Source: Priestia megaterium NBRC 15308 = ATCC 14581
GTDB taxonomy: Bacteria; Bacillota; Bacilli; Bacillales; Bacillaceae_H
Reading direction: 5' to 3'
NCBI RefSeq assembly: GCF_000832985.1
Contig: NZ_CP009920.1
Location: 3,094,501 to 3,158,500 of the forward strand
DNA length: 64,000 bases
The first letter of the stretch is position 1, and each line of letters begins with the position of its first letter. Both the position numbers and the translations under genes were made by a program. This document shows positions 1 through 7,724 of the stretch, one piece after another. The notes under the pieces are model-generated. The model was not told where the DNA came from, made no database searches, and was given only the letters and a program-made list of their open reading frames with translations.

Positions 1-875
1 ACGCCATCGGAGCGCCTATATTAGCACTAATTGTAACAGAGTGGGGCTGGCGAGGCGGTTTCTTAGCAACTGCTATTCTTAGTTTCATATATGCTATTGT
101 TTATTGGATCTGGTATCGTGAACCTCATGAAGATGAGCGTTTGACGAAAGAAGAATATGACTACATTGTTCAAGGCGGTTCTCAAAGTTCAGAAGAAGTT
201 AAAGGCAGTGCAATGGAGAACATTCGATATTTGCTAACTAAAAGAAAAGTCTGGGCAGTATTCATTGGATTTGCGGCATACGGCTATTCATGGTTTTTGT
301 TCTTGACTTGGCTTCCTGGATATTTAGCAACAGAAATGAACATGTCTATTTTAAAATCAGGCTGGTACTCGGCCATACCGTGGATTGTAGGTACCATTAC
401 TGAAATAGTAATCGGGGGTTGGCTTGTTGATCGTCTTATTAACAAAGGGTATAACCGGACGCGTGTCAGCAAGTTTTTTCTAGTAATAGGTATGGTATTT
501 GGTTTGTCAATTATTGGGGCAGCGTTTACTCACAGTGCGAACGTAGCTGTATTTTGGATTTCAACAGCACTTGGAGGTCTTGTTGTCACATCTGCTGTTG
601 CCTACAGCATTCCTACATTTATTGCACCAAAAGGAACGGTAGGAACATTAACGGGACTTTTAACATTTGGGAATAACTCGATGGCTATTGTTGCACCTAT
701 TACGACTGGGTTTATTGTTCAAGCCACGGGTTCATTTATGTATGCTTTCCTTTTAGCAGCTGCTTTTTTAGTGATTGGAATTTTAAGCTATACGTTCCTA
801 TTAACAGATTTAGACCCGATTGAAAGCAAAGAGTCTATTCTATTAGAAGAAAAAGAGTTAACTTTAGAAAAATAA
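1..875 (+). CDS. MFS transporter, C-terminal part (5' end outside window)
   Basis: The reading frame is open from base 3 to the TAA at 873-875, so about 290 residues of a longer protein are visible. They include at least six hydrophobic membrane segments, an amphipathic central loop rich in Glu/Lys (around GSQSSEEVKG) and a charged C-terminal tail. The segment order (WGWRGGF helix, cytoplasmic loop, six-helix C-domain) fits the major facilitator superfamily. The best fit is the anion:cation symporter (ACS) branch that imports organic acids. It lies 111 bp before a CoA-transferase on the same strand, so it probably imports the acid that the operon degrades. The substrate cannot be read from sequence. 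A TTG at 141 is only an internal codon. Confidence 0.8.
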   Translation, partial: AIGAPILALIVTEWGWRGGFLATAILSFIYAIVYWIWYREPHEDERLTKEEYDYIVQGGSQSSEEVKGSAMENIRYLLTKRKVWAVFIGFAAYGYSWFLFLTWLPGYLATEMNMSILKSGWYSAIPWIVGTITEIVIGGWLVDRLINKGYNRTRVSKFFLVIGMVFGLSIIGAAFTHSANVAVFWISTALGGLVVTSAVAYSIPTFIAPKGTVGTLTGLLTFGNNSMAIVAPITTGFIVQATGSFMYAFLLAAAFLVIGILSYTFLLTDLDPIESKESILLEEKELTLEK

Positions 876-986
876 ATCATCTTAATATTTCGACTAATGA
901 TATTCATTTTTAACATATCAAAGGAAATCTACTAATTAATTATCTTAATTAAGCATACAAACAGTTATTACCGGAGGGGATTCAAC

Positions 987-2195
987 GTGTTAACCAAAAA
1001 TTATGGACCTTTAACAGGAGTTCAAATAATAGATATTTCTACTATGATTGCTGCTCCCTTTGGAGCTACTTTACTAGCGGACTTGGGGGCGGAAGTAACC
1101 AAAATTGAGCTTCCGGGAAAAGGAGATACGCTTCGGACTGTAGGGCCTTGGAAAGGGACTGAACCTTTAAGGTGGCCCGGACTTGCTCGCAATAAAAAGT
1201 CTGTTACGCTGGACATTCGATCAGAAGAAGGAGCAGAAATTTTCAAAAAGCTAATTAGTGGCGTAGACATTTTAATTGAAAATTTTCGCCCGGGTACACT
1301 GGAAAAATGGAACTTAGGATATGAAGAGCTTAAAAAAGTTAACCCTAAGCTAGTAATGGTGCGCGTATCAGGTTATGGACAAACAGGTCCTTATCGAGAG
1401 AAAGCTGGATTCGGCACACCGGGGACAGCATTTAGCGGACATACCTATTTACAAGGATATTCAGATCGTCCGCCCGTCAGTCCTTCTTACTCTTTACTAG
1501 ATTATGTAACGGGCATATATACCGCGTTCGCTTGTGTAAGCGCTATCTATCATAGAGATGTGCACGAACAGCCGGAAGGTCAAGTAGTAGAAATGGGATT
1601 ATATGAATCTATTTTTCGAATGATGGAGTTTTTAATCGCTGAATATGATCAAAACGGAAAAGTAAGAGAGAGAAGCCCTGGACTTGCAGGTCACTCAAGC
1701 CCAGCAGGCACATATGAAACAAAAGACGGAAAGTTTGTTGTATTAGTATGCAGTACAGACTCTACCTTTGATCGTCTTGCAGAGGCAATGGAAAGAAAAG
1801 ATATGTTAAAGGATCCGCGATACTATACAAACGTAGAGCGTCTAAAGCATGATCATGAAGTTCAGGAAATTGTATCAAATTGGATTAAGTCCTTCACTCA
1901 AGACGAGCTGCAGGTAAAGTTAGATTCATTTGGCGTGCCAGTTAGCCCTATCTACAGCATTGAAGATATATTTAATGATCCCCAGTATAGAGAACGAGAA
2001 AACATTGTAGAAGTAGAGCACCCCCGCCTAGGGAAAATTAAGGTTCCGGGAGTAGTGCCAAAGTTTTCACATACACCGGGAGCAATTCGTCATCGTGCCC
2101 CTGAATTGGGAGAACATAATGAAGAAATTCTAGGTGGAAAACTGGGGTTATCAAGTGAAGACTTAGCAGTGTTAAAAGAAAAGGGGGTTATTTAA
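987..2195 (+). CDS. CaiB/BaiF family (class III) CoA-transferase
   Basis: This 402-residue protein starts at GTG 987, behind GGAGGGG at 973-979. It shows the family III CoA-transferase pattern: an N-terminal GxxIIDIS...PFGATLLADLGAEVTKIE Rossmann half, RNKKSVTLDI, the ENFRPG motif, and the GHSSPAGTY region of the small domain. The active-site Asp is probably the one in SLLDYVTG. These enzymes move CoA between carboxylic acids through an aspartyl-CoA intermediate. The stop codon overlaps the ATG of a HMG-CoA-lyase-like gene (TAATG), so the two are translationally coupled. The likely job is to activate a hydroxylated branched dicarboxylic acid, such as 3-hydroxy-3-methylglutarate or citramalate, for cleavage. 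That substrate is inference. Confidence 0.88.
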   Translation: MLTKNYGPLTGVQIIDISTMIAAPFGATLLADLGAEVTKIELPGKGDTLRTVGPWKGTEPLRWPGLARNKKSVTLDIRSEEGAEIFKKLISGVDILIENFRPGTLEKWNLGYEELKKVNPKLVMVRVSGYGQTGPYREKAGFGTPGTAFSGHTYLQGYSDRPPVSPSYSLLDYVTGIYTAFACVSAIYHRDVHEQPEGQVVEMGLYESIFRMMEFLIAEYDQNGKVRERSPGLAGHSSPAGTYETKDGKFVVLVCSTDSTFDRLAEAMERKDMLKDPRYYTNVERLKHDHEVQEIVSNWIKSFTQDELQVKLDSFGVPVSPIYSIEDIFNDPQYRERENIVEVEHPRLGKIKVPGVVPKFSHTPGAIRHRAPELGEHNEEILGGKLGLSSEDLAVLKEKGVI

Positions 2196-3151
2196 TGAAT
2201 ACTATTCAAAAAATAGAATTACCGGAAAAAGTCATAATCTGTGAAGTAGCCCCAAGGGATGGGTTTCAAGCTGAACATGAGTGGATTCCTACAAAAGAAA
2301 AAATATCTATTATCCGTCAGCTAGCCAAGACAGGCATTCAATCAATGGAAATTACATCTTTTGTACATCCGAGAGCGATTCCTCAGTTAAAGGATGCCGA
2401 GCAGGTCGTAGAAAGTGTTCAAGATTTAACAAATATCAAATTTCGCGCGTTAGTGCCGAATGTAAAAGGTGCACAGAGAGCCATTGACGCCGGAGTGAAA
2501 AAGTTAAAGCTTATGCTTTCAGCTACAGATTCTCACAGCTTGTCTAACGCAAATTGTTCTGTAGAAGAAGCCCAAAAAGGTTTTTATCCTATTATCGAAT
2601 TAGCGGAAAAGCATAACGTTAAAGTGGGAGGTTCAATTTCGGTAGCGTTTGGATGTCCTTATGAAGGAAAAGTTGCTATAGAACGCATTTCTTCTATTGT
2701 AGAACGATACAGAATGATGGGTGTCGAAGAAATTTCTTTAGCAGATACAACAGGGATGGCAAATCCTCAGCAAGTGTATCGTATGCTAGGGTTTCTTAAA
2801 CAAAATTATCCCGGCATTATTTTCTCCATGCATTTGCACAATACGAGAGGAATGGCATTTTCTAATGTAGTGGCTGCTTTGCAGCAGGGTGTTATTCATT
2901 TTGATAGTTCTATTATCGGGTTAGGAGGGTGTCCTTACGCTCCAGGTGCCACTGGAAATATAGCTACAGAAGATCTGGTTCATGGATTAAGTGAAATGGG
3001 AATTCATACGGGCATTGATCTTAACAAGCTTATTGAAGCAGCAAAAGAGGTGAAGCAAGTAATTGGTCATGACGGTGGAAGCTATATGCTGCAAGCAGGT
3101 CCTTGTTCAGAACTTCATGCCAAGCCAAAGGTTCAAGAGAAATTAGTATAA
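2195..3151 (+). CDS. Hydroxymethylglutaryl-CoA lyase family protein
   Basis: This is a 318-residue TIM-barrel lyase of the DRE-TIM family. Visible HMG-CoA lyase features are APRDGFQ near residue 18 (metal-binding Asp), MEITSFVHPRAIPQL, the metal-binding HLHNTRG near residue 230, and the active-site loop GLGGCPYAPGATGN with the catalytic Cys. The length matches bacterial HMG-CoA lyases (about 300). The reaction would be aldol cleavage of HMG-CoA, or a close relative, to acetyl-CoA plus a keto acid. It overlaps the CoA-transferase gene by one base and lies before an aldehyde dehydrogenase. B. subtilis uses a similar enzyme (YngG) in leucine breakdown. Here the CoA-transferase partner argues instead for use of an exogenous acid. 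Confidence 0.88.
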   Translation: MNTIQKIELPEKVIICEVAPRDGFQAEHEWIPTKEKISIIRQLAKTGIQSMEITSFVHPRAIPQLKDAEQVVESVQDLTNIKFRALVPNVKGAQRAIDAGVKKLKLMLSATDSHSLSNANCSVEEAQKGFYPIIELAEKHNVKVGGSISVAFGCPYEGKVAIERISSIVERYRMMGVEEISLADTTGMANPQQVYRMLGFLKQNYPGIIFSMHLHNTRGMAFSNVVAALQQGVIHFDSSIIGLGGCPYAPGATGNIATEDLVHGLSEMGIHTGIDLNKLIEAAKEVKQVIGHDGGSYMLQAGPCSELHAKPKVQEKLV

Positions 3152-3210
3152 CTAAGCCGTGAACATGATAACCTTTTAGGAGGTGATGGGAGCGTTTAAA
3201 TTAAAATAAA

Positions 3211-3223
3211 TTAGATCGATCTA
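3211..3223. promoter_or_regulatory. Palindromic operator, copy 1
   Basis: TTAGATCGATCTA lies in the 118 bp gap before the aldehyde dehydrogenase gene. The inner 12 bases (3212-3223) are a perfect palindrome. The same core recurs 1.6 kb downstream in the next gap of the operon. It is probably the binding site of a pathway regulator whose gene is not in the window. Confidence 0.6.
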
Positions 3224-3302
3224 TTTTCCTCTCATGTAAAAACGTTCAGGCCTTGTTTTATATAAAAGTTTGTTTAATAAAAATGAAAAGTTGGTGCTAA
3301 AC

Positions 3303-4751
3303 ATGATAGAAACTATTCAAAAGAAATCACAGCCTTATATTAACGGTGGATGGATTATTGAAGATCGAGAAGTTGCTTTAATAAAAAACCCCTATTCTGG
3401 AGAAGTCATAGGTGAGCAGCTATTAGCGAATGAAGAAGATGTTGAAAAAGCATTAGCATCAGCCTATGAAGCAAAAAAACATGTCGCCGCCCTTTCTTCT
3501 TACCAGCGTTCTAAAATTTTAAAGAAAGCGGCTCTATTACTAGAACAAGAGAAAGAAAAATTTGCTCGACTTATTTCTTTAGAACTAGGAAAGCCTTTGA
3601 AAAATACGCTGGACGAAGTGGCCCGTTCAATCGAAACATTGGAACTGTCAGGGGAAGAAGCAAAAAGATTGATTGGTGAAACATTGCCTGGCGATGTTTC
3701 AGAACGTGGTGCACAAGCTATTGCATCTACTTTTCGAGTGCCCGTTGGTGTTGTAGCGGCTATCACACCGTTTAACGCTCCTTTAAATCTTGTATGCCAT
3801 AAAATTGGGCCGGCTTTTGCTGCTGGGAATAGCGTGATTTTAAAGCCTTCTTCGCAAACAACTTTAATTGCAACAGAGCTCTTAAAGCTGCTGCTGCGGG
3901 CAGGATTTCCTAAGGATGCTGTAAATATGGTGCTTGGTCGAAGACAGGTTGCACAGCAAATTGTAAAAGATGATCGCGTGAACATTATTTCATTTACAGG
4001 TGGAACGGTAGCTAGTAAAAATATTTGTGAGCTAGCTGGAATGAAAAAAGTATTGCTAGAGCTAGGAGGAAATGCTGCAACGATCGTCCATAACGACGCA
4101 GATTTAAACCGTGCTGCGGCTATGTGTGCTAAAACCGGATTTAGCAATTCCGGTCAGAGCTGTATCTCTGTTCAGAGAATTTATGTACATCAATCTGTGG
4201 TCTCTGAGTTTACCAATCTTTTAAAAGAAGAGGTGCTGAAACTTAAAATCGGAGATCCCTTATTGCCTGATACGGATGTAGGGTGTGTAGTAGATGTCCA
4301 TGCAGCTGAGCGAGTGACGAGCTGGATTGGCGAGGCCGTACAGTCGGGGGCACAAGTGATATGCGGAGGAAAGCGCCGCGGAGCTACGGTGGAACCTACC
4401 GTTCTACTAAACCCTTCTAAAGAAAGTAAAGTTATTTGTGAAGAAGTATTTGGCCCTATTATTAGTATTGTGCCGTACGATACGATTGAAGAAGCTATTG
4501 AAGAGACAAATGATTCTGCTTTTGGTCTTCAAGCAGGGATTTTTACGAACAAAATGGATTTGGCTTATAAAGTAGCTCATTCTCTTGAAATGGGCGGTGT
4601 AGTTATTAATGGAACATCTAACTTTAGATTAGATCATTGGCCATATGGCGGAGTGAAAAACAGCGGTATTGGCAGAGAAGGTCCACGTTACGCCATTGAA
4701 GAAATGACTGAAACGAAGATGATTGTATTAAGACTGCCTACAGAGAATTAA
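3303..4751 (+). CDS. Aldehyde dehydrogenase family protein
   Basis: This is an NAD(P)-dependent aldehyde dehydrogenase of about 482 residues. Motifs are ITPFNAPLNLV and KPSSQT (cofactor binding), SFTGGT, LELGGNAA (general-base Glu) and NSGQSCIS (catalytic Cys), with the usual C-terminal PYGGVKNSGIGREG oligomerisation segment. The ATG at 3303 gives the usual short N-terminus (IQKKSQPYINGGW). An in-frame TTG at 3270 is possible, and neither has a clear ribosome site. It follows copy 1 of the palindromic operator and belongs with the preceding CoA-transferase/lyase genes. The substrate is a semialdehyde or short aldehyde of unknown identity, and the family does not allow finer assignment by eye. 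Confidence 0.9.
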   Translation: MIETIQKKSQPYINGGWIIEDREVALIKNPYSGEVIGEQLLANEEDVEKALASAYEAKKHVAALSSYQRSKILKKAALLLEQEKEKFARLISLELGKPLKNTLDEVARSIETLELSGEEAKRLIGETLPGDVSERGAQAIASTFRVPVGVVAAITPFNAPLNLVCHKIGPAFAAGNSVILKPSSQTTLIATELLKLLLRAGFPKDAVNMVLGRRQVAQQIVKDDRVNIISFTGGTVASKNICELAGMKKVLLELGGNAATIVHNDADLNRAAAMCAKTGFSNSGQSCISVQRIYVHQSVVSEFTNLLKEEVLKLKIGDPLLPDTDVGCVVDVHAAERVTSWIGEAVQSGAQVICGGKRRGATVEPTVLLNPSKESKVICEEVFGPIISIVPYDTIEEAIEETNDSAFGLQAGIFTNKMDLAYKVAHSLEMGGVVINGTSNFRLDHWPYGGVKNSGIGREGPRYAIEEMTETKMIVLRLPTEN

Positions 4752-4797
4752 AATCAAATCAATATGTAGGACGTTTATAAGCATATATCGTCATTTT

Positions 4798-4815
4798 AAT
4801 TAGATCGATCTAATT
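4798..4815. promoter_or_regulatory. Palindromic operator, copy 2
   Basis: AATTAGATCGATCTAATT is an 18-base perfect palindrome in the gap between the aldehyde dehydrogenase and the epimerase gene. It ends 10 bases before the AAAGGAGGA ribosome site. It shares TTAGATCGATCTA with the copy at 3211-3223. Two identical cores in two gaps of one operon point to a dimeric repressor of the GntR, TetR or similar type. Confidence 0.65.
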
Positions 4816-4842
4816 CGTTTGAATAAAGGAGGAAGTTATAAA

Positions 4843-5706
4843 ATGCCTAATCAATTTTCCCTTGCGTATCTTACTGTTCTTGGATGTTCCCCGCCTGAAA
4901 TGACGTATATGGCTGCGAAGGCAGGATATGATTTTGTTAGTTTAAGGCCTATTTACATGGGGTTGCCTGGAGAGCCTAACTATGCGTTAGCTGAAAATAA
5001 GCAGCTGATGCGAGAAACAAAATCTGCTATGTCAGAAACAGGAGTGAAGCTTCTTGATATAGAGTTAGCACGTATCTATGAGGGAGTTGATCCAAAACGT
5101 TACTTACCTGCAATGGAAGCAGCTGCTGAACTTGGAGGACGTCACGTTCTTAGCAGCATTTGGACGGACGACCGCAATTTTGGTATCGAATGCTTTGCTG
5201 AACTCTGTGATCTAGCTAAGCCTTTTGGGTTAACCATTGAATTAGAATTTGTTCCTATTGGGAGCGTATATAACCTTAAAGGCGCAATGGATGTTCTTCA
5301 TACGGCTAATCGTGAAAATGCAGGTCTTATGATTGATATCCACCATTTTCATCGATCAGGAGATAAGGTGGAAGATTTGGACGACGTGCCTCGTGAGTGG
5401 TTTCGCTATCTTCATCTTTGCAATGCTTCTGCGGAAATTCCGAGTTCAAAGGAGGAAATGACTCGAGTTCTTAGAGAAGAACGATTGTATTTAAATGAAG
5501 AAGGTATTGATGTTGCAAGTATTATTAATCGTATCCCGCAGGTTCCTTATTCCATAGAGTTGCCAAATGTAAAACGTGCCAACGAACTAGGATATGAAGA
5601 GTTTGCGCGCCAATGTTTACAAACTGCTAAACAATACTTAGATAAGCATCCGCGCAAGAAGTATGTTTCTCATCAAGATCAGCTGCGTTTCCATTCTACA
5701 CGATAG
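4843..5706 (+). CDS. Sugar phosphate isomerase/epimerase (AP endonuclease 2 family TIM barrel)
   Basis: The start is ATG 4843 behind AAAGGAGGA (4826-4834); an upstream in-frame TTG at 4819 lacks such a site. The protein has 287 residues and the xylose-isomerase-like TIM barrel: TVLGCSPPEMTYMAAKAGYDFVSLRP at the N-terminus, likely metal ligands in LDIELARIY, LTIELEFVP, MIDIHHFHRSG and a C-terminal SIELPN. Members isomerise or epimerise sugars, inosose or hydroxy acids, and some are lyases or dehydratases. It closes the organic-acid operon, directly downstream of operator copy 2. Its step in the pathway is unknown. Confidence 0.75.
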   Translation: MPNQFSLAYLTVLGCSPPEMTYMAAKAGYDFVSLRPIYMGLPGEPNYALAENKQLMRETKSAMSETGVKLLDIELARIYEGVDPKRYLPAMEAAAELGGRHVLSSIWTDDRNFGIECFAELCDLAKPFGLTIELEFVPIGSVYNLKGAMDVLHTANRENAGLMIDIHHFHRSGDKVEDLDDVPREWFRYLHLCNASAEIPSSKEEMTRVLREERLYLNEEGIDVASIINRIPQVPYSIELPNVKRANELGYEEFARQCLQTAKQYLDKHPRKKYVSHQDQLRFHSTR

Positions 5707-5755
5707 GTATTCTGGAGAGCATTGTGCAGCTTACCTTTTAGGTTTATTTAATTGA

Positions 5756-5793
5756 AGTACCCCTACTTAGCAAGCTTAAAGTGGGGGTATTCT
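5756..5793 (+). terminator. Intrinsic terminator of the catabolic operon
   Basis: TACCCCTACTT pairs with AAGTGGGGGTA (one G-U) around a 9-base loop (5758-5790). It is followed by TTCTCTGTT, a weak U tract. It sits 50 bases after the epimerase stop. Confidence 0.6.
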
Positions 5794-5908
5794 CTGTTAA
5801 AACGGTAAACGTAAGAATCAAGAATAAATATAAAAGTGTGACATCATACATTCACTTTGTCATAATTAATGCTAAGTTCTTATTTTTATATACAGTGAAG
5901 GTTTGATG

Positions 5909-5942
5909 AAAAAGAGCTGCTGAGAATGTACTCAACAGCTTA
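5909..5942 (-). terminator. Terminator of the guanidine/allophanate operon
   Basis: Read on the minus strand, AGCTGTTGAG pairs with CTCAGCAGCT (one wobble) and is followed by CTTTTTC. It lies 17 bases beyond the allophanate hydrolase stop. Confidence 0.7.
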
Positions 5943-5958
5943 GTAAATAATCGATTTA

Positions 5959-7710
5959 TTAGGAAGTTGAGAGAGCCCGCCAGCTTCTATAAGACGTAAT
6001 ATCCTCCGCATCTTCTGTCGCATGAGCTTCACAAAGAAAACCCGCTACTTCACTGCCGTCTTCAAGAGTGATTTTGCCTAGTCCGAGAGGAGAAGGGATA
6101 GAATCGGCAAAAGAGCCGAGTAGTGATAAAGGCATTTCCCAAAGTTCAACCTCAATTTTTTCTCCTTGTTGCTGTGTTCGCAACAGCCCCGGTTTTGCTG
6201 GAGAAGTAGGCAGTTTAAAAAGCTGGTAATAAGGAGCGGTTTGGTCTTTTCGTACGAACGAAGCTCCGTGTTCACGCATTTGAGATTCAAGTGGAAACCC
6301 GCGCATATGCAAACCGCAAACAGCTACTAATGTTGTATCTTTTTTTGAATCAGCCGTTCGTTCCCCATTTAAAAACAATTCGCTGAGTCCGCAAATGAAT
6401 TGTTCGCCGTCAAATGTAGAGAAAAATGAAATGCCAAACGGTAAATCAAGATCCGCATCTTGAGATGGAAGAGAGACAGCACACAAGTCGAGTAAGTTAC
6501 AATGATTTGTAAAACGCCCCATGTCACTGTTTGTTTCAATTGGATTTTCTCTTACTTGTTCCCGCGTCCACGTTCCGCCTGCTGTCGGCATAACAAGAAC
6601 AGCATTTTTAAGTTGATGATATGCTTTATGTTTAAAGGATTGAAGCTTATGTGAAGCTTGAAATAAAGCAGCAGCATCATATTCTGATTTAGCTCCTGAA
6701 CGAAGCACTTGCTCGGTTACAGGAAAGACTGTTTCTTCATGAGAAGTGATAAATTCTCCTAAGTCAGCCCAGCGCTCTGCTACGTAAGGGCCGTCATATA
6801 ATAAAGCAGCTGCTTTACTTAAATACGAGCCGTCAATGTATTCGATGGGAATAGATAAATCTTCAATCTTTTTCACAGCTTGTTTCCACGCTTTTTCGTA
6901 CTGCTCAGCAAACGGCCCGTAAAACGAAAGCGGTTCTTTTACCATATAAATTTTTTCAGGAAGCGCCGAAGAAGCCCGAACAACAGAGCGTGACCATGGG
7001 TCTCGATCGTCTACTCCTCTAATAATGGAATCTACAAGCAGTACGTCACTCCATTCATGAGCAAAAGCAGTGACGCAGTCTAAGCTTTTACATGCCGGAA
7101 CTACACCTGCAGATGACCAAGCTCCGAGGGAAGGTTTATAGCCGATTAGACGGTTTAAACCAGCTGGAACCCGCCCTGAACCTGCTGTATCGGTGCCTAA
7201 AGAAAAAGCAGCATGCCCCCGAGCTACGGATACAGCTGATCCTGAGCTCGATCCGCCGCTAATGAGCTCTGGCTTTAACGCATTGTGCGTTTCGCCATAT
7301 GGGCTCCGTGTACCGACCAGTCCTGTAGCAAATTGGTCCAAGTTGGTCTTTCCAAGAGGAATAGCACCTGCATCGATAAGGTGTTGAACAACCGTAGCAT
7401 GTTCAGAAGGGATATACGTATATTCTTTACATCCGGCTGTCGTCGGTACATGTGCTACATCGATATTATCTTTAATGGCGAATGGAATTCCCCACAAAGG
7501 CAACGCTTCAGGGCTTAGCGTAGCTAAGCGATCCAGATAAGGTTTTAACTCATCGAGTGTAGGAGGGGTAATCCAAATATTCATGTCTTTGTCAGCTTCT
7601 ACACGCGTGAAAATTTGATGTACTACATCTTCCGGAGTTAATTCTTTTTTGATATACATATTACGTAACCATTGAACCGAAAATGTTTTAGGCAAGCTCA
7701 CTGTTTTCAT
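5959..7710 (-). CDS. atzF: Allophanate hydrolase
   Basis: This amidase-signature enzyme of about 583 residues should hydrolyse allophanate to two ammonia and CO2, the last step after urea or guanidine carboxylation. The Ser-cisSer-Lys triad is visible: the Lys in AIKDNIDV, the cis-Ser in GGSSSGSAVSVARG, and the nucleophile in TDTAGSGRVPAG. A C-terminal domain of about 130 residues follows (GLHMRGFPLESQMREHG...). This domain is typical of AtzF-type enzymes and absent from plain amidases. ATG 7710 is preferred, because an in-frame GTG at 7719 is too close to AAGGA. It starts a few bases after the carboxylase stop codon and is the last gene of the operon under guanidine-I riboswitch A. Confidence 0.93.
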   Translation of the reverse strand: MKTVSLPKTFSVQWLRNMYIKKELTPEDVVHQIFTRVEADKDMNIWITPPTLDELKPYLDRLATLSPEALPLWGIPFAIKDNIDVAHVPTTAGCKEYTYIPSEHATVVQHLIDAGAIPLGKTNLDQFATGLVGTRSPYGETHNALKPELISGGSSSGSAVSVARGHAAFSLGTDTAGSGRVPAGLNRLIGYKPSLGAWSSAGVVPACKSLDCVTAFAHEWSDVLLVDSIIRGVDDRDPWSRSVVRASSALPEKIYMVKEPLSFYGPFAEQYEKAWKQAVKKIEDLSIPIEYIDGSYLSKAAALLYDGPYVAERWADLGEFITSHEETVFPVTEQVLRSGAKSEYDAAALFQASHKLQSFKHKAYHQLKNAVLVMPTAGGTWTREQVRENPIETNSDMGRFTNHCNLLDLCAVSLPSQDADLDLPFGISFFSTFDGEQFICGLSELFLNGERTADSKKDTTLVAVCGLHMRGFPLESQMREHGASFVRKDQTAPYYQLFKLPTSPAKPGLLRTQQQGEKIEVELWEMPLSLLGSFADSIPSPLGLGKITLEDGSEVAGFLCEAHATEDAEDITSYRSWRALSTS

Positions 7711-7724
7711 TGTATCCACCGTCC

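Noticed and set aside
3500-4147. 215-residue minus-strand open frame opposite the aldehyde dehydrogenase
   Set aside because: It lies wholly within a well-supported gene, has no family motifs and has Ser/Pro-rich shadow composition.
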